A program made the translations under genes and the position numbers. A stretch of 64,000 nt of DNA from Stenopsyche tienmushanensis (Eukaryota > Arthropoda > Insecta > Trichoptera > Stenopsychidae), in contig WACJ01000502.1 of NCBI GenBank assembly GCA_008973525.1, forward strand, positions 1,054,001-1,118,000. The letters run 5' to 3'. Shown in pieces: positions 11,715-25,487 of the stretch; position 1 is the first letter of the stretch; each line of letters begins with the position of its first letter. The notes below the pieces were generated by a model, which worked only from the letters and a program-made list of their open reading frames with translations, ran no database searches and was not told where the DNA came from.

Positions 11715-11880
11715 ATATACATGAACATATTTTCTTAACCCTGACCCTAACAAATTGGTAATTCTTCAAGTTTAACAATATATTGAATGATTTGTATGAC
11801 ATGTAGCCAAGTCGTTGAAAAGGGTATAATCTAGAGAACTTTTTAAAATTAAATGAAATTCAAAATAGTTGTTAGTAGCA
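11715..11880 (+). repeat. Fragment related to the core of the 8700-9463 element
   Basis: Matches 8955-9120 in the same orientation. Shared runs include TTTCTTAACC, TATTGAATGATTTGT, GACATGTA and CGTTGAAA. Neither TIR of the element is present, so this is either a truncated copy or a sequence the foldback element captured. Confidence 0.6.
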
Positions 11881-12218
11881 AAATACCTAATATAGCACCC
11901 AAAAATTTTTGTCGGTTCATGTATATCGATGCAATAAACTATTTTGTAGATACCACTAAAATATTGTTTCAATCTATTGGCTGGAATAAGAATTAAATCA
12001 ATTTTACAAAAGAGGTAGTGCTCTATAAATTTATAATGAGTATCGCTTGGGTTTTGGGCGACGTTTAGTGGGGAACACCCGGACTGTAAAGTGTTAATGT
12101 ATTTAACGTAGAAATCATGTTGAGAGATATTAATGAGATAAAAATATGATGTATTAAATGCCGATGATACAACATATGTACCATAGCTCAGAAAAATATG
12201 CCAATGATTTCTGTCCAA
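11772..12218 (-). other. 148-codon open frame, unrecognised
   Basis: The longest open frame in the window. The translation is rich in Tyr, Phe, Ile and Asn, as expected from AT-rich DNA, and shows no motif I recognise. Its 3' part overlaps the repeat fragment at 11715-11880, whose relative at 8955-9120 is not open, which argues against a conserved gene. It could be a transposon-derived frame or chance. Confidence 0.2.
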
Positions 12219-14741
12219 CGATACAGATCCTGAGCCACGTGTTTAACTTCTTTCTTGTTTAAAGTGAATTATTTTTTTTTAATATAATTTAGGATTAAAT
12301 GATGATTTTTAAATTTGAATATTAGGAAAAACTAATATATTTCGTTGATACGTGGCAGGCAATTGGAATCGTATTTCATATTTATGTTAACGTATATTTG
12401 TACGATAGTTAAATAATTTGCGCAAAAATTCTCAACATGATAAATTACATAAAAATAAATCTGTTTTCAGTCCAACAAATACGTATAACAATTTTACCGG
12501 TTTTCAGTTTTCGGTTCAGTTCCGGTTCGGTGCAACCGAAAATCAATCGATTCCGTTGAAAATAAATATGATGCCATATAAAAATACTTTTCAATAAACA
12601 ACATTTCGTATCCATTCATGTTATTAATGTTTCAATCGTTTATAATGTAAATTCGAGCTAAATTATAAAGTTTCCCCGTATATGAGATTCAATATTAAAA
12701 CCGCAGGAATCAATTGGCTTGTGTGAAATTTGATTGCCATTGTTATACAAATCGGAATAATACGCATTGATTTAGTCAAAAATATACATATTTTTTTGAT
12801 CGAAGCTCGTTAATTGAATTGTTATTATATGAGATATCATAGAGCCCCAATCAGTAGTGGTGGTGAATTAAATATTGTTAAAAAAAAATACAACTTTAGC
12901 CTCGTACAAATTGTCCGTCTTGGTATAAATTCTTCATTGCCGACAAATAAAGGCAATTCGTTCCAGCAGAGTTTAATTTATTACATACATAAGACAATCA
13001 AGATCCACATATATTTTTCAGCAGCGTGTATAAACAGGCGATCTTTAGCAATTTTTCTTTATCAATACTTTTAGATTATACGTATTTTTTATCTTAGGCT
13101 GTAATTCAGACCGGTTGCCGTTATATATTTTAGACTTTGTTGTTTCAAAACAAGATTAATCTTCATACAGCTTCTTGCGCTGTATGTTTTCGTACGAATG
13201 TATCTCTTTGATAAATTTTATAGCCCCCTATAACCTCAACGTCTTCAATAAATAAAGCCCATAATATAATATCTGCCTTAATTATTTTCGATATCGTATG
13301 TTATTGTATACGGAGAGATATCGAATAATTGCCTTTGAAGGTAATCCTTGATACCTGATTCACATATTGATCGGGTAGAGTTTATTCAATTAAGATGAAA
13401 ACTCGGTCCCAATTGTATAAGTGGCCCATTAACGTTCGAAACGGATTCAATCAACTACTTTAATGCTGAAATTATGCATAGTTGCATTTGTATCTATGGC
13501 TTTGTCATAAAAAGATGCTCAAACTTGGCACATAAAATTTTCATTAAATTAAAGTCATCGAGGATGTGAAAGACTGCTCTTGAGGTTATTAAAACTTGTC
13601 ATCTGTAATGGCTTAAAACGATTTGAAAACTTTAGCAAAAAAGTTACTAAAAAGTCCCATAAAAGCCTCATATAAAAGTTTTACGTTTTAAAAATATCAA
13701 AATTAAATGGCACGAGGAACATGACTCACCATAAAGAGCGTAGGTGGTAAGGGCTCTGAAGTATGTCGAGATTTTTAAATGAATATTCATGTAGATTTTT
13801 AATTTTCCAAAAAAGATCGCCAAATTTAATACGATCTGCCTCCATTCGGATTATGCGGAAGATTATTCTGTAGCGAATTGAAAAAAGAAAGGGACCCAAT
13901 GTTGGTTCATTTCTTAGCAAGACTCTTTTTTTGTTACAAAAGACTTAATTTCAATATTGAATCTGCAGAAAAGCAAATATCGAGGCTTAATTGGATACGG
14001 ACTGGTTGTCTCAAGCAGCGATTCTTAAACGTCGTTTCATAATTCAATATAAAACAATCCAAAAAATGTACACACAATTAAGACTTGATTAACGAAGCAT
14101 TTGAACATTTCGATACGGCAAAACTCATCATCCAATTTGTATGACATGCCATCCCATATGCATCATTAATGTGTAATCAAGGGTGGTTTAAGGGTGCGCC
14201 AAGAAGACTGGCTGTCTATTTGCAAATGTATATTATTCCACCCCATTTTAAAAGCTTCATTTTAGACGCATATTCAAATCCGACATAATTAATATATTTT
14301 TATATACATTAAATATGTATGGATTGTTAAGCAATTTCAAATATTTCACACAAGAGGAAGCATATTTCAAGCATAAATTTTTCCACAGAGACAAGAGATA
14401 AGAAAAATTCAACATTCTCCCTGGGGAATTGTATCGATAATTCTCGAAACAGAATACGTAACAGCAAATATGATACTTTATATGCAAGTCGATGGATAAA
14501 ATCTGTCGTATATCAAAATAATGTTCAATCAGGTTTACTGGCGTCGTTATGCTTGGTTATAACACACCCCAACCATATATACACATTGAAATTATTTTAA
14601 GTTATTATCCCCTAATAATGCGACTTTTTCATAACACGGTTTCGTCAATTAAATTAAATTTTGTCACTTTATTGCAAAAAATGACTAAATTTAGTACAAC
14701 GAGTAAGCTTGATAAAATCAATCATCATCTTTAATTGTTGT
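12219..14741. other. Intergenic or intronic DNA, no gene seen
   Basis: AT-rich. It holds a CGGTTTTCAG/GGTTCGGTGCAACCG patch at 12498-12545 like the one near 9500. Open frames at 12814-13074, 13726-13920 and 14257-14734 are short and unrecognised. Confidence 0.5.
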
Positions 14742-15813
14742 CCATAATTTTTGTGCAAAAATTCGAATTATTTCTATCACTCCGTTCAGATTGCGCCCCA
14801 ACGGCTCTGAGACCGCTGCGGTCGCAGACTTGCCCCTATATTTGCTTTTGTTTGCAGGCCAGAGGTTCCTGTTGAAGACCTTTCTTATCTTTGTTCTAGT
14901 AAGGGAGCAAATGAAGTCAAAAAAATATTAACGCAGTTTAAAAAAGATGGATTAACAAATGGATAGTAAGGGCACAAAAATAATGAGCTCTATACAAAGT
15001 GCTTCGAAAACCGAATAGCTAACTAATAAATTAATAAAAGATTTATCTAATTATTAAGACTTAACTATCCAAGGCTTAGCAATAGAAAATATGAAAATTC
15101 TATTTGGACCTAATATTACAAAAAAAAATTGACCGATGAAGCCTTTAGCATTTATATTGTTCGGAAGGCGCAGATTCTCGCAGAAAAAGAGCTGAAATCA
15201 CTGATTAGTAATTTCAGCTCATGTAATATGTTTCCCTTTTCAACATTTTTTTAGTATTTAAAACTTTAAACGCCTTTTTTTTCGAAACGACATTTTTGTA
15301 TACGATGTTGAAAGAATTTTGAAAAACTAATTCGCCGATTAGTCTGAAATTTTACAAGCTTATTTTACGCATGTATAGATATAGTGGTTCGCAAAATCAG
15401 ATCAAAATCTTTATTTTATCTCACGTTTTACATCAAAAAACACCCCCAAAAAGGTGTTTTTTCCAAACTTTTTTTCAAACCAGCGCCATTTTGTTACCTT
15501 TAAACAAAAAATATTAATTGAGTGCTATATAATAGCGACACTTATACAGACTAGGAATCTTTTTGACTTTTTTATCAGGTAAGCCTGAATGAAAAAAACT
15601 GATGAACGCTGCGTACTTGTATCTTTTTTGACATGCCATTTTGATGTTAAAAAAACTACATAATATTAATTTAACTTGTTTATATTTTTTTTAGTATTAT
15701 ATAAGAGTTCTCTGATAAATCCCAAATAGATTCATTTCATTATACGGTGAATTTACTGTGAAAAAAAATGTTAAAAACCGCTTATTTTTGGACCGTCAAA
15801 GTGAGATATCCCC
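14742..15813 (+). mobile_element. TTAA-bounded repeat family, copy 1 (left end unclear)
   Basis: Matches 45578-46976 in the same orientation in two blocks. The first (14779-15060) includes TCTGAGACCGCTGCGGTCGC and TTGCCCCTATATTTGC. The second (15190-15813) includes TCACTGATTAGTAAT, GGTTCGCAAAATCAG, TCTCACGTTTTACAT, AGGTAAGCCTGAATGAAAAA and the end GACCGTCAAAGTGAGATATC. The right end abuts CCCTTAA (TTAA at 15814-15817). The left TIR is not clear, and frames are broken by many stops. The family is related to the fragments at 24180-24300 and 43890-44337. I do not recognise the protein, if any. Confidence 0.65.
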
Positions 15814-15817
15814 TTAA

Positions 15818-18559
15818 GAAAATGAACAAAATTTAAGAAATCTTCCACAAATGGACATAAAATACACAATCATCTCATTATTTAATTTTTTTAGATCCAT
15901 TAAATCAGAGTAAATCTGAATCGAAACGATCCATCAATGATAAATATTATATTTTAAATTCAACCCTGTTTATAAAGGAGCTCTTTGCATTTTTATAATT
16001 CGATTTTTAATAAAATTGTATGTACGTTGTAAGTATGATAAAAGTCTCGAACTTGATTCCAAGCAGGATGTAGAGGAGGCATTAAAATAAATTTATAACT
16101 TTAATTTTTGCGATGATTAAATTCGGCCTCTTCTTAGGGCTCAGAATTTTAATGACATAATATTTGCATTTATATTATGAAAACTTTTCGTATTGGCCAC
16201 ATTATATTAATATTATTTAAATAATACATCCATAATTTTTTCGTGATGATACAAAATCACTGAAGTTATAATTCCATGATGGAACCTATGACAATATTTA
16301 ATTGCGTTCGTTATTGTACGCTATTTCCGTGCCGTTGTTGTACACTGAATAGTTCTCCTCGATTGCCGGCTTATCTTGATTGATCGCAAAATGGCGTGAT
16401 GATGATGAAATAGATTTTTTTGATTCAATTTGAAATCAATCCCTTTCGCAGATTTCGCTATGGGGCCCCCTGCTTATAATGCGAATATGAATCGGAATAA
16501 ATTATCAGCATATAGGTCATGGAAATAAGCTTATAGCGTGTAATTGAATTCGAATGTTGTTTTAACCCTTTCGACCCTATTAGGATTATACGTCCCGCAA
16601 GAATTCCGAGCAGAATGGACGTCTGTAGAAATTATAAAGTTATATAAAACGATGAGAATTTATAAATTCATAGAAATTCGCCGTTGTCCATAAATATTTA
16701 ATTTTTAATTGTTATATGTACGTAATTTTTGTATGGGGCTTTTAGCAAGATGGCTGAAATAATACCGGAGGGAATTCTTTTTGACATATTTTATGTGAAA
16801 TCGAAGAAGAACGTATCCTTAAAAGGAATCTGAAGAACTCGGAGAATAGTTCTGTAACATAAAATAGTTCAACAAGTACACTTTGCGAGATTCTTATCAA
16901 TAAGTGTATAGAGATTGAGGGCTGTAGATATGGAAGTTGAAACACAAAGCCGCACAACCGTAACCATTTCGGTCTTATTTTAATTTGATGATGATTCGGT
17001 TTAATTAATTTTTTTGTTGTATATAAATTGGGATCGTTAGGATCCAACAATGCCTCAGTCTAAAAGAGGAAAACCTCAAATTCGGGACAATTTGGGACAT
17101 GTAATTAATTGAAGTTTTCCATTATCTCGAAAGCCGGATAATTAAAGAGAGTACGTCCCCGAAGAAACAACTCTTGCTGGAAAACTCTTCAAATAAAATT
17201 AAAAAATACCTCTTCCGTGAGCATTTTGATTTTTCAAGCTATGCGGTCACTTTCGGAGTTTCTTCATAACAAAATTATTTCTTCCCCAATTATAACGAGC
17301 AGCTCGAAAGCTTTCGCCAACTCCGAGTTCTTAAGAAGCACTTCAAAAATTTACACATTTACTTTAAAAACTTTTACGAATGGTGTCTCCGCAAATTTTT
17401 CACATCCACAAGAAAAAAACATATAATGGCACAGCATAAAAATTTTATTGCCAAATTTATGCCAACGTAAAAAGATCGCCAAAGACTATGTACATAGAAA
17501 GCGACGTAAAAAATCATTCGCTTTTCAATTTTTGGTTTTGAGACGATCGAATACTTTGTTATAAGAAATAAAAATATGATAGATTTCTAGAAGACCCAAA
17601 TGCGAAGTTATGACCGACACTTTACGATGCTGCTCCTATTTTACGTCCATTTTTTTACGGTCCCGATTAAATCTCCATCCAAATGAGGCATCACTCCCAC
17701 GAAATTCAACCCTTAGCGGCGATGAGTGCTATACAGACAATGATCACCAGCAAATTTACATCCCATCCGGAAAAGCACGCAGCCTATTAGTGCGCGTTCA
17801 TTTTTGTAATTTTGCCGATCGCATAATTAATGCAACGTTTAAGCCCCGAGCGAAAATATTAAGCCACTAATGAAATCCGAGCGACCGGACAATAAGCAGA
17901 TAAAAACCTTTAACCATAACCGAGATTTAATCCCCTGATCTTCGGCGCGCTAAGCCCGGGTATTTATTGCCAATAATCGAGGAAAAGGACATTTAATATG
18001 GTCATGGATGCCATTTCCGCTGAAAATGAGCGATAAAAAATAAATGGGGGAATCAATGAAAAAATCTACATTTTATTGGCAATCATCGTTCGAAATGGGC
18101 TTCAATAAATTGAATTTACACTCGATAATTTTGCATCACAATGTATAATTTAAAATCACTTTTGTTTGTTGTAAATGATGAAAAAATGTGTATTTTCTGA
18201 CAATTATACGCTGAGGTCATCTTCGGATGCTGTTTTTGTTATGCATAGAAAAAATATGCTTTAATTGAGTCTTGAGATTAGTTTTTAATGAATTTGTGCC
18301 GTTAAGAATAATTTATGTCTGTTTTAAAATTTGGCGTTAAATTTGCATAAGAAAATTTTGTCCGTGGAGATAAGTTTTCTTAGGGAAATAATAAGCTCTC
18401 CGGACTCAAATGTTGTTTTAAAAAAGTTTATTAAAATTGTTTAAGAAACTTTGTTGGAAGTTTGCATTCCGGTCCGTTAGCATAACGAATGAGTCATAAC
18501 TCTCATTAATTAAGTTTCTAATCAGAGCGTGAAATGAGGCGTTTATTATGAAAAAAAAT
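15818..18559. other. Intergenic or intronic DNA; CpG-bearing patch at 17600-17960
   Basis: No gene recognised. 17600-17960 is less AT-rich than its surroundings, with ATTA/TAAT sites and an open frame at 17610-17870 (plus) that has no recognisable domain. It could be a conserved non-coding element; this can only be tested by comparison with related genomes. Confidence 0.4.
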
Positions 18560-19520
18560 GTAAGTGCGCGCGTTTTAAATGTGTTTTTAAAGTTGTTGCA
18601 GTTTTAAAGAGCGGTGCGTGAATGTGCACGCACGTATGCGTATGTCAATCAATCGGAGCGTATCACATGCATCACAGTAGCGCACCGGTGCGTTCGTCGG
18701 AGTCACTGGCGCACTGTACTTGTAGTAGGTATGAAGTGGCTACCGGTAACGAGGCACGTGTCCGAACCGCGTTCGCAGACTGACTGAAGGTTCTACTGTT
18801 CAGAGTCTAGCTAACCCTCGCACACGCTTAGCCAATTTCTGCCGGCAGCCGACGTACGTACTTATCTCTCTCTCGCTCCGACGCGCGTCGCCCGTATCGC
18901 CTTCTCGCTCGCGCATGCATTTCATCGCTTCTTTGAACGCGATGCAACGCGGATCTTATCTGCGGCGCTATTAAGACGAATACGAATCGTTATGTTCACC
19001 GACGTACATCAAGAGCGAAATGCGCGCTTATTTTCCTCACACAGTTTGCAAAGTTTTCCACCGACCGCCAGAATCGAAAGTCAACGCGGAGATAAGACCC
19101 TCAAGGATCACAGGGACGGATAAAATTTATTGCCATTTCATCTCTCATTCGGTTCAAGGCGAACCAGGATTACCACCCGATACCCGTACTGTACATTTTA
19201 ATTTAAATAAAGCTCCCCGCCGCAGAATATCCAAAGAACACCCCCGAGCGTTCAAAAATCAAATTTTCCGACAGTGTCAAAAAGCAATTACCGCCCTCAA
19301 GGTGAAACTTACTTAGTTTTCCAATATGCGAACGCCAAGCAAACCACCGTATGAGCGCTTATTAAAACCTACAACTATCGAGGCGACAATCCCGCAAAAA
19401 TAAAACAGTGCGAAATTCGACTCGCAAAAGCATCAGTTTAATCCGAACCGATGTCAGTATCATGCGGAATTCAGCGAACCACTCGAACGGACCGAGGACT
19501 ATTCAAACACGAGTTTTTCT
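18560..19520. promoter_or_regulatory. CpG-rich promoter-like island
   Basis: This roughly 1-kb stretch stands out from the AT-rich background, with many CpG steps and unmethylated-type insect promoter composition. It contains a GAGA-type run (CTCTCTCTCGCTC, 18866-18878), the palindrome GACGCGCGTC (18880-18889), ACCGGT motifs and, on the minus strand, two overlapping TCAGTC initiator-like motifs (18778-18787). A 98-codon frame on the plus strand (19020-19316) begins inside it but is unrecognised. A possible minus-strand donor (GTAAGTTT) lies at about 19304-19311. Direction is uncertain. A minus-strand start would point toward the signal-peptide exon at 10.3 kb. Confidence 0.45.
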
Positions 19521-22500
19521 GGGAAAATTCGCATCAAAACCGTCTTTTCGAGAAGCCGCAACTCGTATTTTTAATGGCCACATTCACTACAAAATATTTT
19601 TAGATTCTTTTCAGACACAAGTTAAATCCAACCGCGTTTTATACTGAAGAGGTGATTATGAACTTGTATACGCTACGGAAAACACGACGAAAATACATTC
19701 AGAATTTGTTCTTAAGCCCCGGAAAAAAATGTAATGAAAAAATCTCACATTTATACCATTGCATAATAATTTGAAGCTGCGAACGGCCATTAAATGCTCG
19801 GGATCCGCACGGGTCATAATTTAATGTGTGTCGTAATTTGAATATATACAATTGATCAGCGTCATACCAAAGCAATACAGGATGTCAATGTTGATAAAAT
19901 CTCATTTTCGTATTGTCCGTATCGCACAACAAAAAGTGAGGCATTCCGGCGCTAATTTGGTCTCTTTTTGTATCAAATACGTAGATCGAATGTAGGCCAT
20001 CCCCACAGGGATTTTCCGCTGAATGAATAATTTTATGGAGTGGTCTTATAATAATGATGCATATTCTATAACTATGTTGTGGCTGTTGAAATTTAAGACT
20101 CCTTACATTTCATTTCAAAATAAATATTAAAACGTGCTATATAATTTCAGTTTTCACATGCTGTAAGTATGAGGAAATACTCATCGCAGCTTTAATATTT
20201 CATGTTGAAATGGAGCTTTGAAATTATAGGGAGTCTTCTTCTCTTTGAGATTGTCAATATTTCTCTATATTTATTCCCATAATTTGGATTTGATCTCAAG
20301 CCTTTATAACACGATAACATATGTTTTCACACAAGATATAAATAAACACTTAATTAAAAAATCTTTTTGTCATTTGTGTTTTTGCCTATCGGAATAGATC
20401 CAGATATTCATTTTTTTAAATCTTAGCAGTATTGTGATTCTTTGCGATGGTATCCATTCTACATGTTTTGCCTAAATCATATCCATGTTCACATCCTCCC
20501 GATTAAGTGTCATGTCTTCAACGCCTGAGGTTTGATCTAGAAAAGGTCCAAGTTTCTTTCAAAACTATTTTTTTTCGAAATTCAAATAATATAGCCGGTT
20601 ATAGCTTTCAAATTATTCATATAATAATAAACGGCGTATTTGGATGTATTAGGATTTTTTCTATTATTATAAGACACTATTTGATTCAATCTAGGAACTT
20701 ACTACTATACCAAAATTTTGTTTCTCACGGGATACGGGCGGTTTAAAGCTTCTATCCACATGTTCAGGATTTCCCAATTCTCGGAGTGCCCATACGGAGA
20801 TTCGTTCCGCGTGGCATGGCGTCCGATCGCGAGGCATTATTTTGTTGTGTCAGCGGTCCAGATTTTGGACCGGTTGGATACGGAAACCTTGTGGCCACTC
20901 TCTCCAATTTTAGGGTTAAATTTAAATTATTTTATTATATTTTTGTATATATTTATGTACTATATAGCTAGTCTTAGGTATTTCCATCCCATTTCTAGTC
21001 CATTCTCCCGTGCTCAGAACGCAAGTGGCCACAAGTAGTAGAGAAATAGTGGGTCCTCGCAGGATAAGTTTTCTTAATTTTTATAACGTGCAACGGCGTA
21101 TCCCTGACTTGCGTTCATTGCCAGGAAGCATCAATGTATATCGCTCAGAAAACTCGCAAGCTAAAAATATTGTGAGAAATACTACAGATATTCAGCCTTC
21201 TTGATATCTAATTTTAACTTTTAATATGTGCGTGCGAAAATTATTCATTTAAACAGTTTATTCAGTCTAAGAGTCTGTGCAAAAGTACTATTCGCCGAAA
21301 GTTTCTAAGAGAGAGTATTCACGCCCGGAAAAAAACCTTTATGTTTATAAGCTTTTCTCTTTTCTGAGATAGAATATACGCCTGACACTGTATTCTATTA
21401 TAAGTAAAGAGTAGAAATCTGCCCTTAATAGAGGCCTTTGTTCGTATCTAAGTAGCAGCTCAGGGGCTTAAGCCTTTCGAGCGCCTCAAATTGGCCATGA
21501 GACTCTCACCCCCGAATTCCTAGGCGGATAGGGAATTCAAAAAATTCAGTCGCGGAAAATAAATCCGAACAAAGCGATCTGTTAAATGGTGCAATCGGAC
21601 CTCATTGCATCCGGAAAGGGCAAAAGACAAGCCAAACAAATGACTAAGACGAGGAGCAATCATGGTAACCGTAATCCCACCCCGGTAATTATGGTGGCCA
21701 AACTAAGGTAATTAGCAAATGCGATGTACGGAAGAGACAGAAATTAGTTTTTTTTTTATTCCAAAAAAAGGAAGAAAAGTTAATTTTGCAGAAATTCCGG
21801 AGAGTGTCGAATTCCAGTTCTGCGTCGACGTCCCACTAATTAAAATCGGTGCGATCAAAAAATAATTTAGAGAGCACAATTTCAGACTTCATTGTTTGTT
21901 GAGGGATTTTTAAATTTGTACGGCATCGGGACTGTGATTAAAAAACGCAGGTAATTAACATTTGCGCCCTTAAGCGTTCCTTCTGGGCGTAGAAAGTCAG
22001 CGAAATAAAACACTAGCGCAAATTGAGATGCAAAAGTGCTTCGGCCGCGGGTAGTTGCTAATTTTTAGCAGTATTTATCGACAGTGGGTGGTAAAAATAT
22101 AAACGGAAAACGTTAGTTATAATAGGGTTAAAACAGCAGACATTTACGGTCTTAAACCCGTGTATTATTACGGTTTCTGTCGTAAAATTTAATACAATCT
22201 CAGCAACCCTTTCGGAGAAAGAAACCCCTGACTGCAGATTGCTAATTTTGCATACTATCTCGAAAGCAATAAAATGTAATTTAAAATCAAACATTTAAAT
22301 CACATTTTTAAGCGAGCTTAATTAAGCTCCTGTTCAAATGGGGTGTAAAAAAATCCTTTAACAAAATATTACCCTATTCGCATATATTTTTATCATGTCA
22401 ATAATAATGTTAGTGCAAAATTACTGTAAATTATAATAATATTATTTAGTTTTTGTTCCATCTAGAACTCATTCTTCAGCTGTAATAAAGATGTCATTTT

Positions 22501-24179
22501 ATAATGTTTTTCGCTTAGTTCCAAGATCGCATTGAAAAATTCATTCCAAAAGATTTAGTAGTAATTTTATAATGTTATACAAAAAAACCCAGTCTCTTTA
22601 TTTAATAGCCAACTCTCTTATATATAATCGGTAGTTAAAATAAGGTTATAAATATACAACATTTTGTAATGTTTGAAAGCATTTACTTGATTTTTAGACC
22701 AAAATCAATTTTTTTATGGAAAATGTTATATTTAGCAATACACTATTTTTGTCTAATAATCTAATAATAATGATTTTTAACTAAATTCGATTAGCGAGCT
22801 TAAAAATATATTTTATATGCTATAATTGGTACTTCTTTTAAAATTTAGTAGTGGTTAAAACGACGTCATATTTCCGTGATCAATAATCACAAATTACATC
22901 GACGTATCAGTTGTAGTTCGTTGATATATTGCTCTATTTTTCTACTTTATTACGATCGTAAAGATCAATTATAAACGACCATACAAAACTAAGCTTCCTG
23001 TTATTGCATGATAGAAAACATATCAATATACGATTGGCCTTAATTTTTATAATAAAATCCCCCCATTTGCCCAGCGGGTAGTTTTGAATCAAAGTACCAC
23101 TTTTATTACCTTTATTGCTTTATTACCCCCATTAGAACTACCGTTTTACCTTTTATTAAAGAACTTCAATATAAACGCTCATTTTTGTGTGCAATACAAT
23201 GCTAAATTATCGCATAAAAGTGATTTGGAAATAATATTTGTGTTCTCCATAAGACTCCACAAGCATATTTCTCCCGGTGTTTACTGCCTTTTATCGATTA
23301 ATGGCCTACTTTTCACGACTATTAAGCGATCAAGTGCTGAACACTCTTGAGATTCATTATGGCAGAATTGTATGCAAGGTACCGATGTGCTTGTAGAAAG
23401 GTAAAAGGCTTTTGCCTATATTCGTGGCTGGAATTGAAGCTCATTCGAGTAGAATAAAAAAGCTAAACTGGGACGTATACATAAAAATTACCTGTGCTTC
23501 CCCATATTTCGCATTCGCAAGATAAATATATTTCTTCAGACGGCCGTAAAATTTTATGTAGGTAAATTGTTGGAAATTGAAGACGAAACGGTAGTTGAAT
23601 GCGTTGTCAAGTCGTTGAGCAATAATGAAATAACTGCCTTTATGACAACAGTGAACAGCTTCCGACATTTCAACCCCCCGTTTGGCAAACTGGATATAAA
23701 GCCAGAAACAATATAAATTTATTTATTCACATTTATGATATTTATTGTCATTGAAGGACCTATCTACAAATTTAGTTTCTAGCATCAGGCAATATGCTTT
23801 ATAATATCATCATGATTTTCCCCCATTAAGGCTGAAATTGGGCACTATGACCACGATAACTTAATTTGAAATCACTAAGCATAATGTTTCAAAACCAAAT
23901 ATAACGGAAAATTGATATATAAATAAATATTTTTATTACCATGTTACATTTATAAGTATTATTACATTATTCTTGTTTTGTAACAATTAGACCTTGATGA
24001 AGCATTTAATTAAGTCAATCACAACTCTCAGATCAGTTTGGAATACAAAAACATGATATAAAATATATTTTGTTCTTAGAATTAAGTCCCCCAAAATACT
24101 ATAAATATTATTTTCTTCGTTATATGAGCTTAATATTAAATTTATGAATAAGGCAAGCCACTGAGATTAACTATTACTA
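19521..24179. other. Intergenic or intronic DNA, no gene seen
   Basis: Mixed AT-rich DNA with less AT-rich patches at 20730-20900 and 21480-22060. GTGGCCAC occurs in both orientations near 20892 and 21027, but a convincing element cannot be delimited. Open frames here (for example 20718-21038 plus and 22058-22294 minus) are unrecognised. Confidence 0.45.
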
Positions 24180-24300
24180 AGCCCAAACTTTAAACGCGTT
24201 TTTCTCGAAACTACTTTTTGCAAGCTCACGGAACCACTCCCACACGATTTAGGTGAGCAATCTTTATAAAATTTGGCAAGCATATGTGCAATAAACGTTT
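24180..24300 (+). repeat. Fragment of the TTAA-bounded repeat family
   Basis: Contains AAACGCGTTTTTCTCGAAAC followed by TACTTTTTG and a TATAAAATTTGGCAAGC stretch. This corresponds to the block at 15268-15360 in copy 1 and to 43898-43980. Only this internal piece is present; no ends are seen. Confidence 0.5.
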
Positions 24301-25483
24301 TCATCATTTGATCTAAACTTATTAAATAAATATTCAAACTTTGTTATTCAATGAATAAAAAACGTTGGTAAAAACAGATTTTTTTCTTAAATCATTTATT
24401 ATTTTTTTATTTTCCAATATTTCTTCTTAACTATAGGTCAAACTATACACAATATTATACAAAGTAAAAATATGTCTACTTCTTTTGCTGTAAATTACTT
24501 GTTCAGGGTATAAGACTTCCGTGGTGAAGAATATCATCGCTCGCGCACCGACATACGTGGCTCACCCCATTTCCACTGCCATATTTTGTTAAACTTTAAA
24601 AAATATCTTTATGTTCAATAAAGAATGCCTAGTCAACATACATATTAACATCAACATTCTATATTTAATACTTTTTGCATAAAAAAATGTTAAACAATCG
24701 ATCACTTTTAGGCCCAACACGGTAGAAACGTACCTTAAGTCATTAAACAAACTTTTTGGTTTTATTATTTAGTATTGGTATTTACTAAATAATTAATATT
24801 GGTATTGTTATCGTTCTTTATTATCAGTTACTTTCATGGTTTACTAATATTTATTTCGAATAATGACCTTTTGCATTTTATTTGAGAACACTCACCTAGC
24901 AGGTTACCGAGGCAAAAGCATCGAATGCCCTTTGCAAAATTTTTATTGGATGATTTAAGTGGTTTTAAAGACTTAACAGCTTTTTATGTAAAAACTAAAA
25001 AATCTACACGCGAGAAGCATATTGATTTTACAACAACAAAAAAGCACCTTTGCTTATATGCATCTTAAATTTGCCAAAAGTCTTTTTTCGTTCAAGAAAA
25101 TGTTATGCAAAATCTTATTGCTACCAATATTTCAGTTTGGATATTACCATCGTTCCCTATTTTAGTTGTATATCACCTGTTTGCCCTATAAACACACAGT
25201 ACAAGCATAATTCTTAAGGCATTTTCGTAGGAAAATACAAAAAATAAATACTTAAAGGGCGTTTTTATGATCTTCGCTATTGGAAATATTAGGATATGAT
25301 GAAGATAAATATAAAGGATAATCTTATTTTTTCCGACGGAATTGAGTATCGACTTCTATTAATGAGATCTACGTGATAATCATTAAATGCCGAAATAAAT
25401 TACAATTGTCTTCTATATATGAATAATAAGACATTGTATATATTTTAAAAAATGTATAAGATTGTGATCTGACATATGTCAAT
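24301..25483. other. Intergenic or intronic DNA, no assignable gene
   Basis: A 60-codon stretch open on the plus strand (about 24888-25068) translates with a charged, protein-like segment (MPFAKFLLDDLSGFKDL). It matches no family I know and may be chance. Confidence 0.35.
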
Positions 25484-25487
25484 TTAG

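Noticed and set aside
9469..12545. TTCGGTTTTCGG patches as hAT subterminal repeats
   Set aside because: No termini, target duplication or coding sequence could be tied to them; left as low-complexity.
19020..19316. 98-codon frame in the CpG-rich island as a protein gene
   Set aside because: Low stop density is expected in GC-richer DNA; no recognisable domain. Kept only as part of the promoter-like island.
20885..21040. GTGGCCAC inverted pair as a MITE
   Set aside because: The matching word is itself palindromic and the similarity does not extend enough to define ends or a target duplication.
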